Source of the DNA: Clostridia bacterium
Lineage (GTDB): Bacteria; Bacillota; Clostridia; Oscillospirales; Acutalibacteraceae
DNA length: 64,000 nucleotides
Direction: 5' to 3'
Assembly: GCA_017379935.1 (NCBI GenBank)
Contig: JAFNVC010000002.1
Span: 1-64,000 of the forward strand
How positions within the stretch are numbered: position 1 is the first letter of the stretch; each line of letters starts with the position of its first letter. The notes beneath the pieces were generated by a model that saw only the letters and a program-made list of their open reading frames with translations, was not told the origin of the DNA and searched no databases. Made by a program: the position numbers and the translations under genes. Shown in pieces: positions 10,315-18,178 of this stretch.

Positions 10315-11328
10315 ATGAACAGTACGGTTGCGATTATTTTAAGTGCGGTTTTATCATTGGGAGTTACAGCATTGCTCGGCTTTGCGGTTATTCCGTGGCT
10401 TCGTAAGCTCAAGTTCGGTCAGACGATTCTTGAAGAGGGTCCGAAGTGGCATAAAAGCAAGCAGGGTACACCCACAATGGGCGGCGTTATGTTTATTATC
10501 GGCATCTTTGTTTCGTCAGCACTTTTCCTTGTCCTCAACACGCTTACGGGCAACAGACTCGGTCTTAACGGCGATATGAACACGAAGCTCTGGGCAGGTA
10601 TTATAATGGCTCTTATGTTCGGCCTTGTCGGCTTTGCCGATGACTATATAAAGGTTGTAAAAAAACGCAACCTCGGCCTTTCAATCATTCAGAAATCAGT
10701 AGCGCAGCTCATTATCTGCGGCGGCTATCTTGCAAGCCTTTACCTTGCTATGGGTAAGGACCCGTATATGTATATTCCTTTTATCGGTAATGTCGGTCTC
10801 GGCTTCTGGTTCTGGATTTTAGGCGTTTGTGTTATTTACGGTGCAATCAATGCCGTAAACTTTACGGACGGTATCGACGGACTTTGCTCGAGCGTAACCG
10901 CAACAGCGGCAATCTGCTTTGTTGCGATTGCAGTGCTCAATAAGTGCTTTGGCGTAGGTATCATCGCAGCGGCACTCCTCGGAGGATGCATCGGCTTCTT
11001 CATCTGGAACAAGCATCCTGCAAAGGTGTTTATGGGTGATACAGGCTCAATGTTTCTCGGAGGTATGGTTGTAGCTGTCGCTTATGCACTCGACTGTCCC
11101 TTTATCCTTCTTCTTATCGGCTTTATCTATGTTATCGAGGCTCTTTCCGACGTTATCCAGATCGGTTATTTCAAGCTTACGGGCGGAAAGAGAATCTTCA
11201 AAATGGCACCTATCCACCATCACTTTGAGATGAGCGGCTGGAGTGAAAAGAAAATCGATGCAGTTTTCTGCACAGTTAACCTTATTGCGGGAATAATAGG
11301 CGTTGTGCTTATGTATTACGGCAAATAA
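10315..11328 (+). CDS. mraY: Phospho-N-acetylmuramoyl-pentapeptide-transferase MraY
   Basis: MraY transfers phospho-MurNAc-pentapeptide to undecaprenyl phosphate, forming lipid I at the inner face of the membrane. About ten membrane helices are seen over 337 residues. Family motifs are present: PTMGGVMFI near residue 58, FADDYIKV with the Mg-binding aspartates near residue 105, NFTDGIDGL near residue 183, FMGDTGSM and the HHHFE histidine cluster. The gene lies directly between murF and ftsW. The murD gene that usually follows mraY is missing here. Confidence 0.97.
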   Translation: MNSTVAIILSAVLSLGVTALLGFAVIPWLRKLKFGQTILEEGPKWHKSKQGTPTMGGVMFIIGIFVSSALFLVLNTLTGNRLGLNGDMNTKLWAGIIMALMFGLVGFADDYIKVVKKRNLGLSIIQKSVAQLIICGGYLASLYLAMGKDPYMYIPFIGNVGLGFWFWILGVCVIYGAINAVNFTDGIDGLCSSVTATAAICFVAIAVLNKCFGVGIIAAALLGGCIGFFIWNKHPAKVFMGDTGSMFLGGMVVAVAYALDCPFILLLIGFIYVIEALSDVIQIGYFKLTGGKRIFKMAPIHHHFEMSGWSEKKIDAVFCTVNLIAGIIGVVLMYYGK

Positions 11329-11370
11329 AAATATATATAATAAATGATGCATTCAGAAAGGAGAGGTCGG

Positions 11371-12627
11371 ATGTCAACAGCTGAATTGACTGAAAATGCG
11401 CGTAAGAAGCAGAAAAGCAACGGCGGCATCTTCAGAAAACTTGAAAATATAACAATTTTCGGTGAAAAGCTTTTCGTCAGCGGAGGCTTTGATATTATAT
11501 ATTTTATTCTTGTTATCGCCTTGTTGACAACGGGTCTTATTATGATGGCATCAGCAAGCTATGTATGGGGTACCTTCCGCAATGATGACGCGTATCATTA
11601 CATCAGAAGTCAGGGCTTGATTGCGATAGTCGGTGTTGTGGCTATGATTATTATATCTAAAATCAACCCGCAGATAATAAAGAAAATGGCTGTGCTTATC
11701 AGTATTGTCGGTGTACTTCTTCTTATTATTGTTCTTTTTCATTATAAGGAAATTCCCGATAAGCCCGGCATCAAGCGCTGGATGGAAATTCCCTTTACAA
11801 CAAAGACCTTCCAGCCCTCCGACGTCGGTAAGGTTGCGATGATAATCGGTCTTGCGTGGGGACTTGAAAAGGGCAAAAGGCTTCTTGATAAAAATATTCT
11901 TGCACCGCTTTTGTATTTCGGTATTGTCGGAGTAGTATCGTTACTTGTTTTTGCAGAAAGTCATCTTTCGGCATTCGCAATGATTTTTGCTATGGGTATC
12001 GGAATGCTGTTTCTCAGCGGTATGGACAGACGTTGGTTTATCTTTTTCGGAATACTGGGTGTCATAGCGATAGTGATATTCTTCAGCATACGGCACGAGA
12101 TTCTCAGCGAATACCAGAATGCACGAATTGACAGCTTCTTCGTCAAGGACTATGACGATACCGACGGCAGATGGCAGACCAACCAATCCCTGTACGCTCT
12201 CGGCTCAGGCGGCCTGTTCGGTCTCGGACTTGGCAATTCAATTCAGAAATATATGTATATCCCTGAACCGCACAACGACTTTATTTTTGCAATTGTCGGT
12301 GAGGAGCTTGGCTTCTTGCGTGCAGTTCTGATAATAATTCTTTTTCTTGCACTTGTCGCAAGAGGCTTTATTATCGCTGAAAAAACAAAGAGTATGTATG
12401 AGCGTCTGGTTGTCCTCGGCATATCTCTTCAGGTCGGAATACAATCGGTACTCAATATTCTCGTTGTTACCGATATGATACCGAATACGGGTATTTCTCT
12501 TCCGTTTTTCAGCTACGGCGGAACAGCGCTGTTGATTCTTCTTGCGGAAATGGGACTTGTTCTCGGCGTTTCCAGAACAGGCTCAAGAAAGGCAAAAATA
12601 AGGGAGGATAAAAAAGATGCTCAATAA
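11371..12627 (+). CDS. ftsW: Peptidoglycan polymerase FtsW/RodA/SpoVE family
   Basis: This SEDS-family lipid II polymerase works with a class B PBP, most likely the one encoded six genes upstream. About ten hydrophobic helices are seen, with the family signatures KRWMEIPF, FQPSDVGKVAMI, ESHLSAFAMIF and the C-terminal PNTGISLPFFSYGG. An ATG at 11344 is in frame but lacks a site. ATG 11371 has AAAGGAG at 7-nt spacing and is preferred, giving 418 residues. FtsW and SpoVE cannot be told apart from sequence alone; the location favours a division role. The gene overlaps murG by 11 bp. Confidence 0.93.
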   Translation: MSTAELTENARKKQKSNGGIFRKLENITIFGEKLFVSGGFDIIYFILVIALLTTGLIMMASASYVWGTFRNDDAYHYIRSQGLIAIVGVVAMIIISKINPQIIKKMAVLISIVGVLLLIIVLFHYKEIPDKPGIKRWMEIPFTTKTFQPSDVGKVAMIIGLAWGLEKGKRLLDKNILAPLLYFGIVGVVSLLVFAESHLSAFAMIFAMGIGMLFLSGMDRRWFIFFGILGVIAIVIFFSIRHEILSEYQNARIDSFFVKDYDDTDGRWQTNQSLYALGSGGLFGLGLGNSIQKYMYIPEPHNDFIFAIVGEELGFLRAVLIIILFLALVARGFIIAEKTKSMYERLVVLGISLQVGIQSVLNILVVTDMIPNTGISLPFFSYGGTALLILLAEMGLVLGVSRTGSRKAKIREDKKDAQ

Positions 12628-13747
12628 CAAGAAAATTCTTTTCGCAACCGGCGGTACGGGCGGTCATATCAATCCTGCTCTCGCAGTTGCAGGCTATATC
12701 AGAGATAATTATCCCGATGCACAAATTCTTTTTGTCGGCACTGCTGTCAAAATGGAGGCACAGCTTGTCCCTGCGGCGGGCTATGATTTCAGGACCATTG
12801 ATATTCAGGGCTTCAGCCGTGATCTTACTCCGAGCGGTATAAAGCAGAATATCGGAACGGTTATCAAGCTTCTCAAGTCCTCGTCTCAGGCGAAGAAAAT
12901 CATCAGGGATTTTGCTCCCGATGTGGTTCTCGGTTTCGGCGGCTACGTCGGCGGACCTGTATTGCGTACGGCTTGCAAAATGGGTATTCCCACCGCAATT
13001 CACGAGCAGAACGCCTTCCCGGGTGTTACAAATAAAGCACTCGCAAAAACAGTTGATGCAGTAATGCTCACTTCACCCGAGGCAGAAAAATACATTCAGC
13101 CTAAAAACCCCTGTATTGTAACGGGACTTCCGGTCAGAGGCGAGCTTATGAATGCGGACAGAGAGTTTTCGCGCGCCGAGCTCGGTGTCGACGAGCGTCC
13201 CGTCATTCTCTCAATGGGCGGAAGCCTTGGGGCAAGGGTAATCAATACCGCGGTTACACAGCTCATTGAAGAACGCTTCGAGCGTAAAAACTGCTATTTC
13301 CTTCACGCTACAGGTAAAGCAGGTGTCGGAATGTTCGATGTTATCGAAAAGGAAAAGGGCATAAACCTTGCAGAAAACAAGCATATTATGCTCCGTGAAT
13401 ATATCAATGATATGCACCGCTGTATGGCGGCGGCTGATATCGTAATCTGCCGTGCGGGTGCAAGCTCACTGAGTGAAATTCAGGCTCTCGGTAAGCCGTC
13501 AATCCTTGTTCCGTATCCGTATGCTGCTGAAAACCATCAGTACCACAACGCTATGGCACTTGTAAAGAATGATGCGGCAATCCTTATCGAGGAAAAGGAT
13601 TTTACCGGTGAAAGACTTATAAAAGAAATCGATGCACTTTTAGCCGACAGAGAAAGACTTGAGACTCTCGGCGAAAATGCAAAGAAAATGGCAATCTACG
13701 ATGCAACAGAGCGTATAGTCGATTGTATAATCAATATTTTAAAATAA
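12617..13747 (+). CDS. murG: UDP-GlcNAc:lipid I N-acetylglucosaminyltransferase MurG
   Basis: MurG makes lipid II from lipid I and UDP-GlcNAc on the inner membrane surface. It is a GT-B glycosyltransferase. The N-terminal glycine loop ATGGTGGHINPALAVA is at residues 10-25. FGGYVGGPV and HEQNAFPG mark the acceptor half. MGGSLGARVIN and the UDP-GlcNAc site RAGASSLSEIQALGKPSILVPYP (broken here by normal turns) followed by AAENHQ mark the C-terminal half. AGGGAGGA precedes the ATG inside the end of ftsW, so the two are translationally coupled. Confidence 0.97.
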   Translation: MLNNKKILFATGGTGGHINPALAVAGYIRDNYPDAQILFVGTAVKMEAQLVPAAGYDFRTIDIQGFSRDLTPSGIKQNIGTVIKLLKSSSQAKKIIRDFAPDVVLGFGGYVGGPVLRTACKMGIPTAIHEQNAFPGVTNKALAKTVDAVMLTSPEAEKYIQPKNPCIVTGLPVRGELMNADREFSRAELGVDERPVILSMGGSLGARVINTAVTQLIEERFERKNCYFLHATGKAGVGMFDVIEKEKGINLAENKHIMLREYINDMHRCMAAADIVICRAGASSLSEIQALGKPSILVPYPYAAENHQYHNAMALVKNDAAILIEEKDFTGERLIKEIDALLADRERLETLGENAKKMAIYDATERIVDCIINILK

Positions 13748-13758
13748 AATAACACTTT

Positions 13759-13800
13759 TTCGGAAATATCATAAACTGACAACAGATTGATATTTTCGAA
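13759..13800. repeat. Inverted repeat between murG and murA
   Basis: TTCGGAAATATCA (13759-13771) pairs with 13788-13800 over 13 bp with a single G-U wobble and a 16-nt loop. The right arm ends just before the murA ribosome-binding site. No T-run follows, so a stability or translation-control role is more likely than termination. Confidence 0.5.
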
Positions 13801-13811
13801 AGGGTGATCTG

Positions 13812-15065
13812 GTGAGTCAGTACATAATCGAGGGCGGAAAAAGTCTTTGCGGAAGTGTCCGGGTTCAGGGCGCAAAAAACAGCGCGCTTCCTATACTGGC
13901 TGCATGTGTAGCGGTCGGAGCACCGTGTGTTATACATAATTGTCCCGAGCTGAGTGATATCGGCTGTACGATAAGAATTCTGCGCTCACTCGGCTGTGAG
14001 GTGCACCGAAGTGCAGGTACGGTTTCTGTTGACGGAAGCTGTATAACCGATGCTTCAATCGATGATGCTCTTATGCGCGAAATGCGCTCTTCAATAATTT
14101 TTCTGGGTGCATTGCTCAGTGCAACCGGCGAGGCGGTAATGTCTGCTCCGGGCGGCTGCGATATCGGACTTCGTCCCATTGATCTTCATCTGGCCGCTAT
14201 GCGTAAGCTCGGTATCAAAGTGACTGAACGCCACGGTAAAATCCGATGCACCTGCAAGCGTGTCAGAGGCAATAAAATCACTTTGTCCTTCCCTAGTGTA
14301 GGTGCTACAGAAAACATAATCCTTGCATCCGTCAGGGCTTCGGGCGTAACAACAATCATCAATGCGGCGCGTGAGCCTGAAATTGTTGATCTTGCAATGT
14401 TTCTTAATTCCTGCGGCGCCCGTATTTCTGGTGCAGGGGAAAGCACTGTTATCATCGAGGGTGTTGAAAGACTCCGTTCTGTTCAATATGCAATAATGCC
14501 TGACCGCATTGCTGCCTGTACTTATATGTCGGCGGCGGCCGTAACAGGCTCGTCTGTGATAATCGAGGATGTTATCCCTGCGCATCTTGTGCCTGTTTTT
14601 TCAACCTATGAACAGATGGGCTGCAGGCTTGAGGCTGCGGGAAGTAAAATACGTATAACAGCTCCGAAGAGGCTGAGCGCGCCTGAAATAATACGAACTA
14701 TGCCGTATCCGGGCTTTCCGACTGACTGTCAGGCTCTTGTGATGTCAGCGGCGGCTGTGGCTGACGGAGTAACTTTTATAAACGAGAATATTTTTGAAAA
14801 CCGTTTCAGACACACGTCTGAGCTTTGCCGTATGGGCGCAGATATCAGGGTTTATGATAAGCTGGCTGTGGTACGCGGAGTTGAAAGTCTGCAGGGCGCT
14901 TGCGTGAATGCTACCGACCTGCGTGCGGGAGCCGCTCTTGTTGTTGCGGGACTGTGCGCAGAAGGTGTGACTACGGTTAATTCAATTCAATACATAGACA
15001 GGGGATATGACTCCCTTGAAGAAAATCTCACTTCACTTGGAGCGAGAATCAGAAGGAATGATTAA
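13812..15065 (+). CDS. murA: UDP-N-acetylglucosamine 1-carboxyvinyltransferase MurA
   Basis: MurA catalyses the first committed step of peptidoglycan synthesis, transferring enolpyruvate from PEP to UDP-GlcNAc. Lys22-Asn23 in VQGAKNSALP and the catalytic Cys116 in PGGCDIGLRPIDLHL are both present; Cys at this position is the residue alkylated by fosfomycin. The length of 417 residues is typical. The start is GTG 13812 after AAAGGGTGAT. MurA is not usual at this place, where murC, murB or murD is more often found. Many Firmicutes have two MurA copies, and this may be one of two. Confidence 0.96.
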   Translation: MSQYIIEGGKSLCGSVRVQGAKNSALPILAACVAVGAPCVIHNCPELSDIGCTIRILRSLGCEVHRSAGTVSVDGSCITDASIDDALMREMRSSIIFLGALLSATGEAVMSAPGGCDIGLRPIDLHLAAMRKLGIKVTERHGKIRCTCKRVRGNKITLSFPSVGATENIILASVRASGVTTIINAAREPEIVDLAMFLNSCGARISGAGESTVIIEGVERLRSVQYAIMPDRIAACTYMSAAAVTGSSVIIEDVIPAHLVPVFSTYEQMGCRLEAAGSKIRITAPKRLSAPEIIRTMPYPGFPTDCQALVMSAAAVADGVTFINENIFENRFRHTSELCRMGADIRVYDKLAVVRGVESLQGACVNATDLRAGAALVVAGLCAEGVTTVNSIQYIDRGYDSLEENLTSLGARIRRND

Positions 15066-15066
15066 A

Positions 15067-16047
15067 ATGAAGGAATTTTCACCCGAGCAGGTCGCACGAA
15101 TGACTCCTGAAGCAAGGGCGAGATATGAAAAAAGACTGAAGATAGTCAAGCGTAACCGCAAAATTCTTGCGGTCGTGTGCGGCACTGCGTTAGTCGCAAT
15201 AGTGGTACTTGTGATGTGTATGACAGTGCTGTTCAATATCACGTCAATCAAGGTAGCTAAAACGGGCGCAATTTATAACGCAAACGAGATTATTCTTGCC
15301 TCGGGTCTTAACAACGGGGACAATATGCTTCGTACGGATTTTGAAAAAGCAGCTGACCGTATAGAGAAAAGTCTGCCGTATGTCCTTGAAGCAACAGTTA
15401 CAAAAAAGCTTTCGGGTGCGGTAACAATCAGTATAAAGGATACAACTGCAGCTATGATTATGCATACGCCTGACGGATATGCGATAGCGGATATTCACGG
15501 CAAGGTTCTTGAAAAAGTAAAGGAGCTTCCCGAAAACACGAAGCTTATGACAATCAGGACAAAGGGCGACTTTAAGGCTGAGCTCGGCGAGAAGTTTTAC
15601 TTTGCGGATACAGCTGAGCAGGAGCTTTATGATGAGATTGTAGCTCACCTTAAAAATGCAGGGCTGTTTGAAAAAATAACTGCAATAGACATTTCTGACA
15701 AATCGTCTCTCAAGGTTGAGTATCAGAACAGACTCCGCCTGCTTCTCGGCTCTGCCGATCAGCTCGAGGTCAAGCTTCGCGGCGGCGTAGAGGTTATCGC
15801 GGCAGAGGACAGTAAGGACCCGAATACGATAGCAGAAATCAACCTTATGATTCCGAAAAAGGTATTCGTCAATTCTGTAGATTCCCTTGAGGCACCGACG
15901 GTTATAACTCTTCCCGAGGAGGGGGTATCACAGCCTGATACAACAGATATATCGGATGCTGAAGGCACGGGCACAACCTCAGAAGAGTCCGATGATGAAG
16001 ACGACGGAGCGCAGGACGTATCTGCAGAGGAAAATACTTCAGAATAA
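15067..16047 (+). CDS. ftsQ: Cell division protein FtsQ/DivIB
   Basis: This is a bitopic division protein of the FtsQ-FtsL-FtsB (DivIB-FtsL-DivIC) complex. A basic cytoplasmic segment (1-32) is followed by one membrane helix (about 33-58). A POTRA domain begins at ITSIKVAKTGAIYNANEII, and then comes the FtsQ/DivIB beta domain. The last 40 residues are very acidic (SEESDDEDDGAQ) and probably disordered. An in-frame ATG at 15058 is only one base from AGAAGGA, so ATG 15067 is chosen (326 residues). It starts one base after the murA stop. Confidence 0.9.
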   Translation: MKEFSPEQVARMTPEARARYEKRLKIVKRNRKILAVVCGTALVAIVVLVMCMTVLFNITSIKVAKTGAIYNANEIILASGLNNGDNMLRTDFEKAADRIEKSLPYVLEATVTKKLSGAVTISIKDTTAAMIMHTPDGYAIADIHGKVLEKVKELPENTKLMTIRTKGDFKAELGEKFYFADTAEQELYDEIVAHLKNAGLFEKITAIDISDKSSLKVEYQNRLRLLLGSADQLEVKLRGGVEVIAAEDSKDPNTIAEINLMIPKKVFVNSVDSLEAPTVITLPEEGVSQPDTTDISDAEGTGTTSEESDDEDDGAQDVSAEENTSE

Positions 16048-16092
16048 GCATTAAAAAGTTACAAAAATTTTAACCTTTTTAGATTTTAATGC
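16048..16092. repeat. Inverted repeat after ftsQ
   Basis: GCATTAAAA (16048-16056) pairs with TTTTAATGC (16084-16092) around an AT-rich loop. It ends directly before the ftsZ -35 box, so it may slow read-through from ftsQ or bind a regulator. It is not a canonical terminator because no T-run follows. Confidence 0.45.
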
Positions 16093-16121
16093 TTGCATTG
16101 TTGTGAAAAATGTGATATGAT
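16093..16121 (+). promoter_or_regulatory. ftsZ promoter
   Basis: TTGCAT (16093-16098), a 17-bp spacer and TATGAT (16116-16121) lie 50 bp before ftsZ. A separate promoter would allow FtsZ to be made in excess over the rest of the cluster. Confidence 0.82.
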
Positions 16122-16170
16122 TACTAGCGTATCACTAGCAAAATAGATTTTTAAAACGGAGGTCTTTAAA

Positions 16171-17328
16171 ATGGCATTTGAAATTGATAACGATTTTGAA
16201 AGCACCGTTCAGATAAAGGTTATCGGTGTCGGTGGCGGCGGCGGAAACGCTGTTAACACTATGATTGCACAGGGTATGCAGGGTGCAGAGTTTATCGTTG
16301 TAAACACAGACAAGCAGGTTCTTGTTAATTCACAGGCAACTCACAGAATCCAGATCGGTGAGAAGTCAACTCGCGGTCAGGGTGCAGGCGGCAGACCTGA
16401 GGTTGGTGAGAAGGCAGCTGAGGAGAGCAAGGAAGAAATCGCTGCAGTTCTCAAGGGTACAGATATGGTATTTATCACCGCTGGTATGGGCGGCGGCACA
16501 GGTACAGGTGCAGCTCCCGTAATCGCTCAGATTGCTAAGGAAATGGGCGTTCTTACAGTTGGTGTTGTTACAAAGCCCTTCAAGTTTGAAGGTAAGAAGA
16601 GAAGCACACTCGCAGAGCAGGGCATCGCTCGTCTTTCAGAGCATGTAGACAGCCTTATCGTTATTCCTAACGACCGTCTTAAGCTCCTCAGCGACCGTTG
16701 CAAGACTCTTTCAGAGGCTTTCCTCGTAGCAGACGAGGTTCTTTCACAGGGTGTTAAGAGCATTTCAGAGCTCATCAAGGTTCCCGGCTTTGTTAACCTC
16801 GACTTCGCTGACGTTTGCAGCGTAATGAGAGATGCAGGCTACGCTCATATGGGTGTTGGTACTGCTAAGGGTAAGGACAAGAGCCTTCAGGCAGCAGATA
16901 TGGCTACATCAAGCCCGCTTCTTGAGACATCTATCGCAGGTGCAAAGGGTGTTATCATCAGCATCACATCTTCACCGGATATCGGTCTTGAAGAAATCGA
17001 GACAGCTTGTGAGTCTATCACAGATAAGGCACATCCGGATGCAAACATCACCTGGGGTGTTGCATTCGACTCCAAGCTTGAGGACGAAATCATCATCACA
17101 GTTGTTGCAACAGGCTTTGATGCAGGTGCAGACGTTGATTTCGGTTCAATCCCTGCTTTTAAGGCAGCCGCAGCTCCCGCAGCTCCCATCCGTTCAACAA
17201 CAGCAGCAGCTCCGATCGAGCCTCCCGTTGTAAACGGCGCACAGAAGCCCGCACAGGCAAAGGGTGCAGTTGATGACGAGGATTTCTACGTAATCCTTAA
17301 CGACATCATCAAGAAGAAGGGCGAATAA
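16171..17328 (+). CDS. ftsZ: Cell division protein FtsZ
   Basis: FtsZ is the tubulin-like GTPase that forms the division ring. The GTP-binding sequences [12 protein letters not shown] (near residue 15) and GGGTGTG (107-113) are present, with the T7 synergy loop NLDFADV near residue 210. A flexible Ala/Pro-rich linker follows residue 330. The last residues ([15 protein letters not shown]) replace the usual DIPxFL-type C-terminal peptide that binds FtsA, SepF and ZapA. The gene has its own promoter upstream and its own terminator downstream. ftsA is not adjacent. Confidence 0.98.
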   Translation: MAFEIDNDFESTVQIKVIGVGGGGGNAVNTMIAQGMQGAEFIVVNTDKQVLVNSQATHRIQIGEKSTRGQGAGGRPEVGEKAAEESKEEIAAVLKGTDMVFITAGMGGGTGTGAAPVIAQIAKEMGVLTVGVVTKPFKFEGKKRSTLAEQGIARLSEHVDSLIVIPNDRLKLLSDRCKTLSEAFLVADEVLSQGVKSISELIKVPGFVNLDFADVCSVMRDAGYAHMGVGTAKGKDKSLQAADMATSSPLLETSIAGAKGVIISITSSPDIGLEEIETACESITDKAHPDANITWGVAFDSKLEDEIIITVVATGFDAGADVDFGSIPAFKAAAAPAAPIRSTTAAAPIEPPVVNGAQKPAQAKGAVDDEDFYVILNDIIKKKGE

Positions 17329-17346
17329 TTCCCCATAAAACGAATT

Positions 17347-17376
17347 ACGGACACACCTCGGTGTGTCCGTTTTTTT
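17347..17376 (+). terminator. Terminator of the division cluster
   Basis: A perfect 10-bp stem (ACGGACACAC with GTGTGTCCGT) with a CTCG loop is followed by six or seven T, 18 bp after ftsZ. Confidence 0.93.
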
Positions 17377-17380
17377 GGGT

Positions 17381-17409
17381 TTGACACCTTGAATCTTCTG
17401 TGATATATT
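17381..17409 (+). promoter_or_regulatory. Promoter of the small membrane protein gene
   Basis: TTGACA (17381-17386), a 17-bp spacer and TATATT (17404-17409) begin 5 bp after the ftsZ terminator. Confidence 0.82.
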
Positions 17410-17472
17410 ATCAACAGTGACTGACATAGGTTATGTTTGTTTTCTGTATCATTAAATCCTCGGGGTGATATT

Positions 17473-17973
17473 ATGAGCTTAAAAAGTTTAAAGAATGTTT
17501 TTATTTTCATATCTGTAATTGTTGTTATAATTGCAGGTTTTGCTTTTATAAGAAATTATGATGCATCACCTAAGCTGTTAAAAGAATGGCATCATGTTAC
17601 TGAAATCAGTGAACTTGAAGGATATTTAAAGGGTATCCAGGCTGAGTCCTGTGACGGTTATTGGTATGTACACACCCATGATTTCTTCGGTTATGAGGCA
17701 GCCTTTTCAGGAGAGATTAAAATAACAGAAGAATACTATAATGAGATTCGGGAAAAGTATGATGATTGGGAAGAGCGCACAGGATGGCCGGCGGAAGCAA
17801 ACGCGATCGGTTATCGGGATAATATCCGCAGCTTTTCCTGTGATAATTTCAAAAATTTTGTAAACAATGAAACCTATTTAATGTCAGAAACCTATAATCA
17901 AGATTTAACAACGGTTTTGCTCTTGTCCAAGGATAGTCCAACTTTGTATATGTATTTCTATACAGATAGATAA
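17473..17973 (+). CDS. Hypothetical membrane-anchored protein
   Basis: I do not recognise this 166-residue protein. One N-terminal membrane helix (about residues 9-29, FIFISVIVVIIAGFAFI) is followed by a soluble domain. That domain is rich in aromatic and acidic residues (YWYVHTHDFFGYEAAF, EEYYNEIREKYDDWEERTGWP). GGGGTGA precedes ATG 17473, which I prefer to an in-frame start at 17437 because that one would fall too close to the promoter. The gene is AT-richer than its neighbours and has its own promoter and terminator, so it is a single-gene unit and possibly a later insertion. Confidence 0.75.
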   Translation: MSLKSLKNVFIFISVIVVIIAGFAFIRNYDASPKLLKEWHHVTEISELEGYLKGIQAESCDGYWYVHTHDFFGYEAAFSGEIKITEEYYNEIREKYDDWEERTGWPAEANAIGYRDNIRSFSCDNFKNFVNNETYLMSETYNQDLTTVLLLSKDSPTLYMYFYTDR

Positions 17974-18024
17974 CACAGGGCACGCTTATCTGTGCTGACA
18001 CAATAAAATCTGAAAACAAACACC

Positions 18025-18065
18025 AAAGCCGCAGAAAGTAAAATCCTCCTGCGGCTTTATTTTTG
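18025..18065 (+). terminator. Terminator after the 17473 gene
   Basis: A perfect 10-bp stem (AAAGCCGCAG with CTGCGGCTTT) has a 14-nt loop and is followed by ATTTTT. Confidence 0.88.
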
Positions 18066-18133
18066 CATTGTATGGAGAAAAATTACTGTTGAACGGTAGG
18101 CGGCGCGGCGAAGCCGTGACGGGAGGATATTAT

Positions 18134-18167
18134 AAAAAATACCGGCACGGGTAAAACCGTGCCGGTA
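18134..18167 (-). terminator. Terminator of the GH3 gene (minus strand)
   Basis: An 11-bp stem (TACCGGCACGG, 18140-18150, with 18157-18167) has a 6-nt loop. Read on the minus strand it follows the GH3 stop and runs into TTTTTTAT. Confidence 0.9.
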
Positions 18168-18178
18168 GGTATTAAATC

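Noticed and set aside
14091..14585. Minus-strand open frame of 164 codons inside murA
   Set aside because: murA is complete on the plus strand with active-site residues; the other frame is a shadow.
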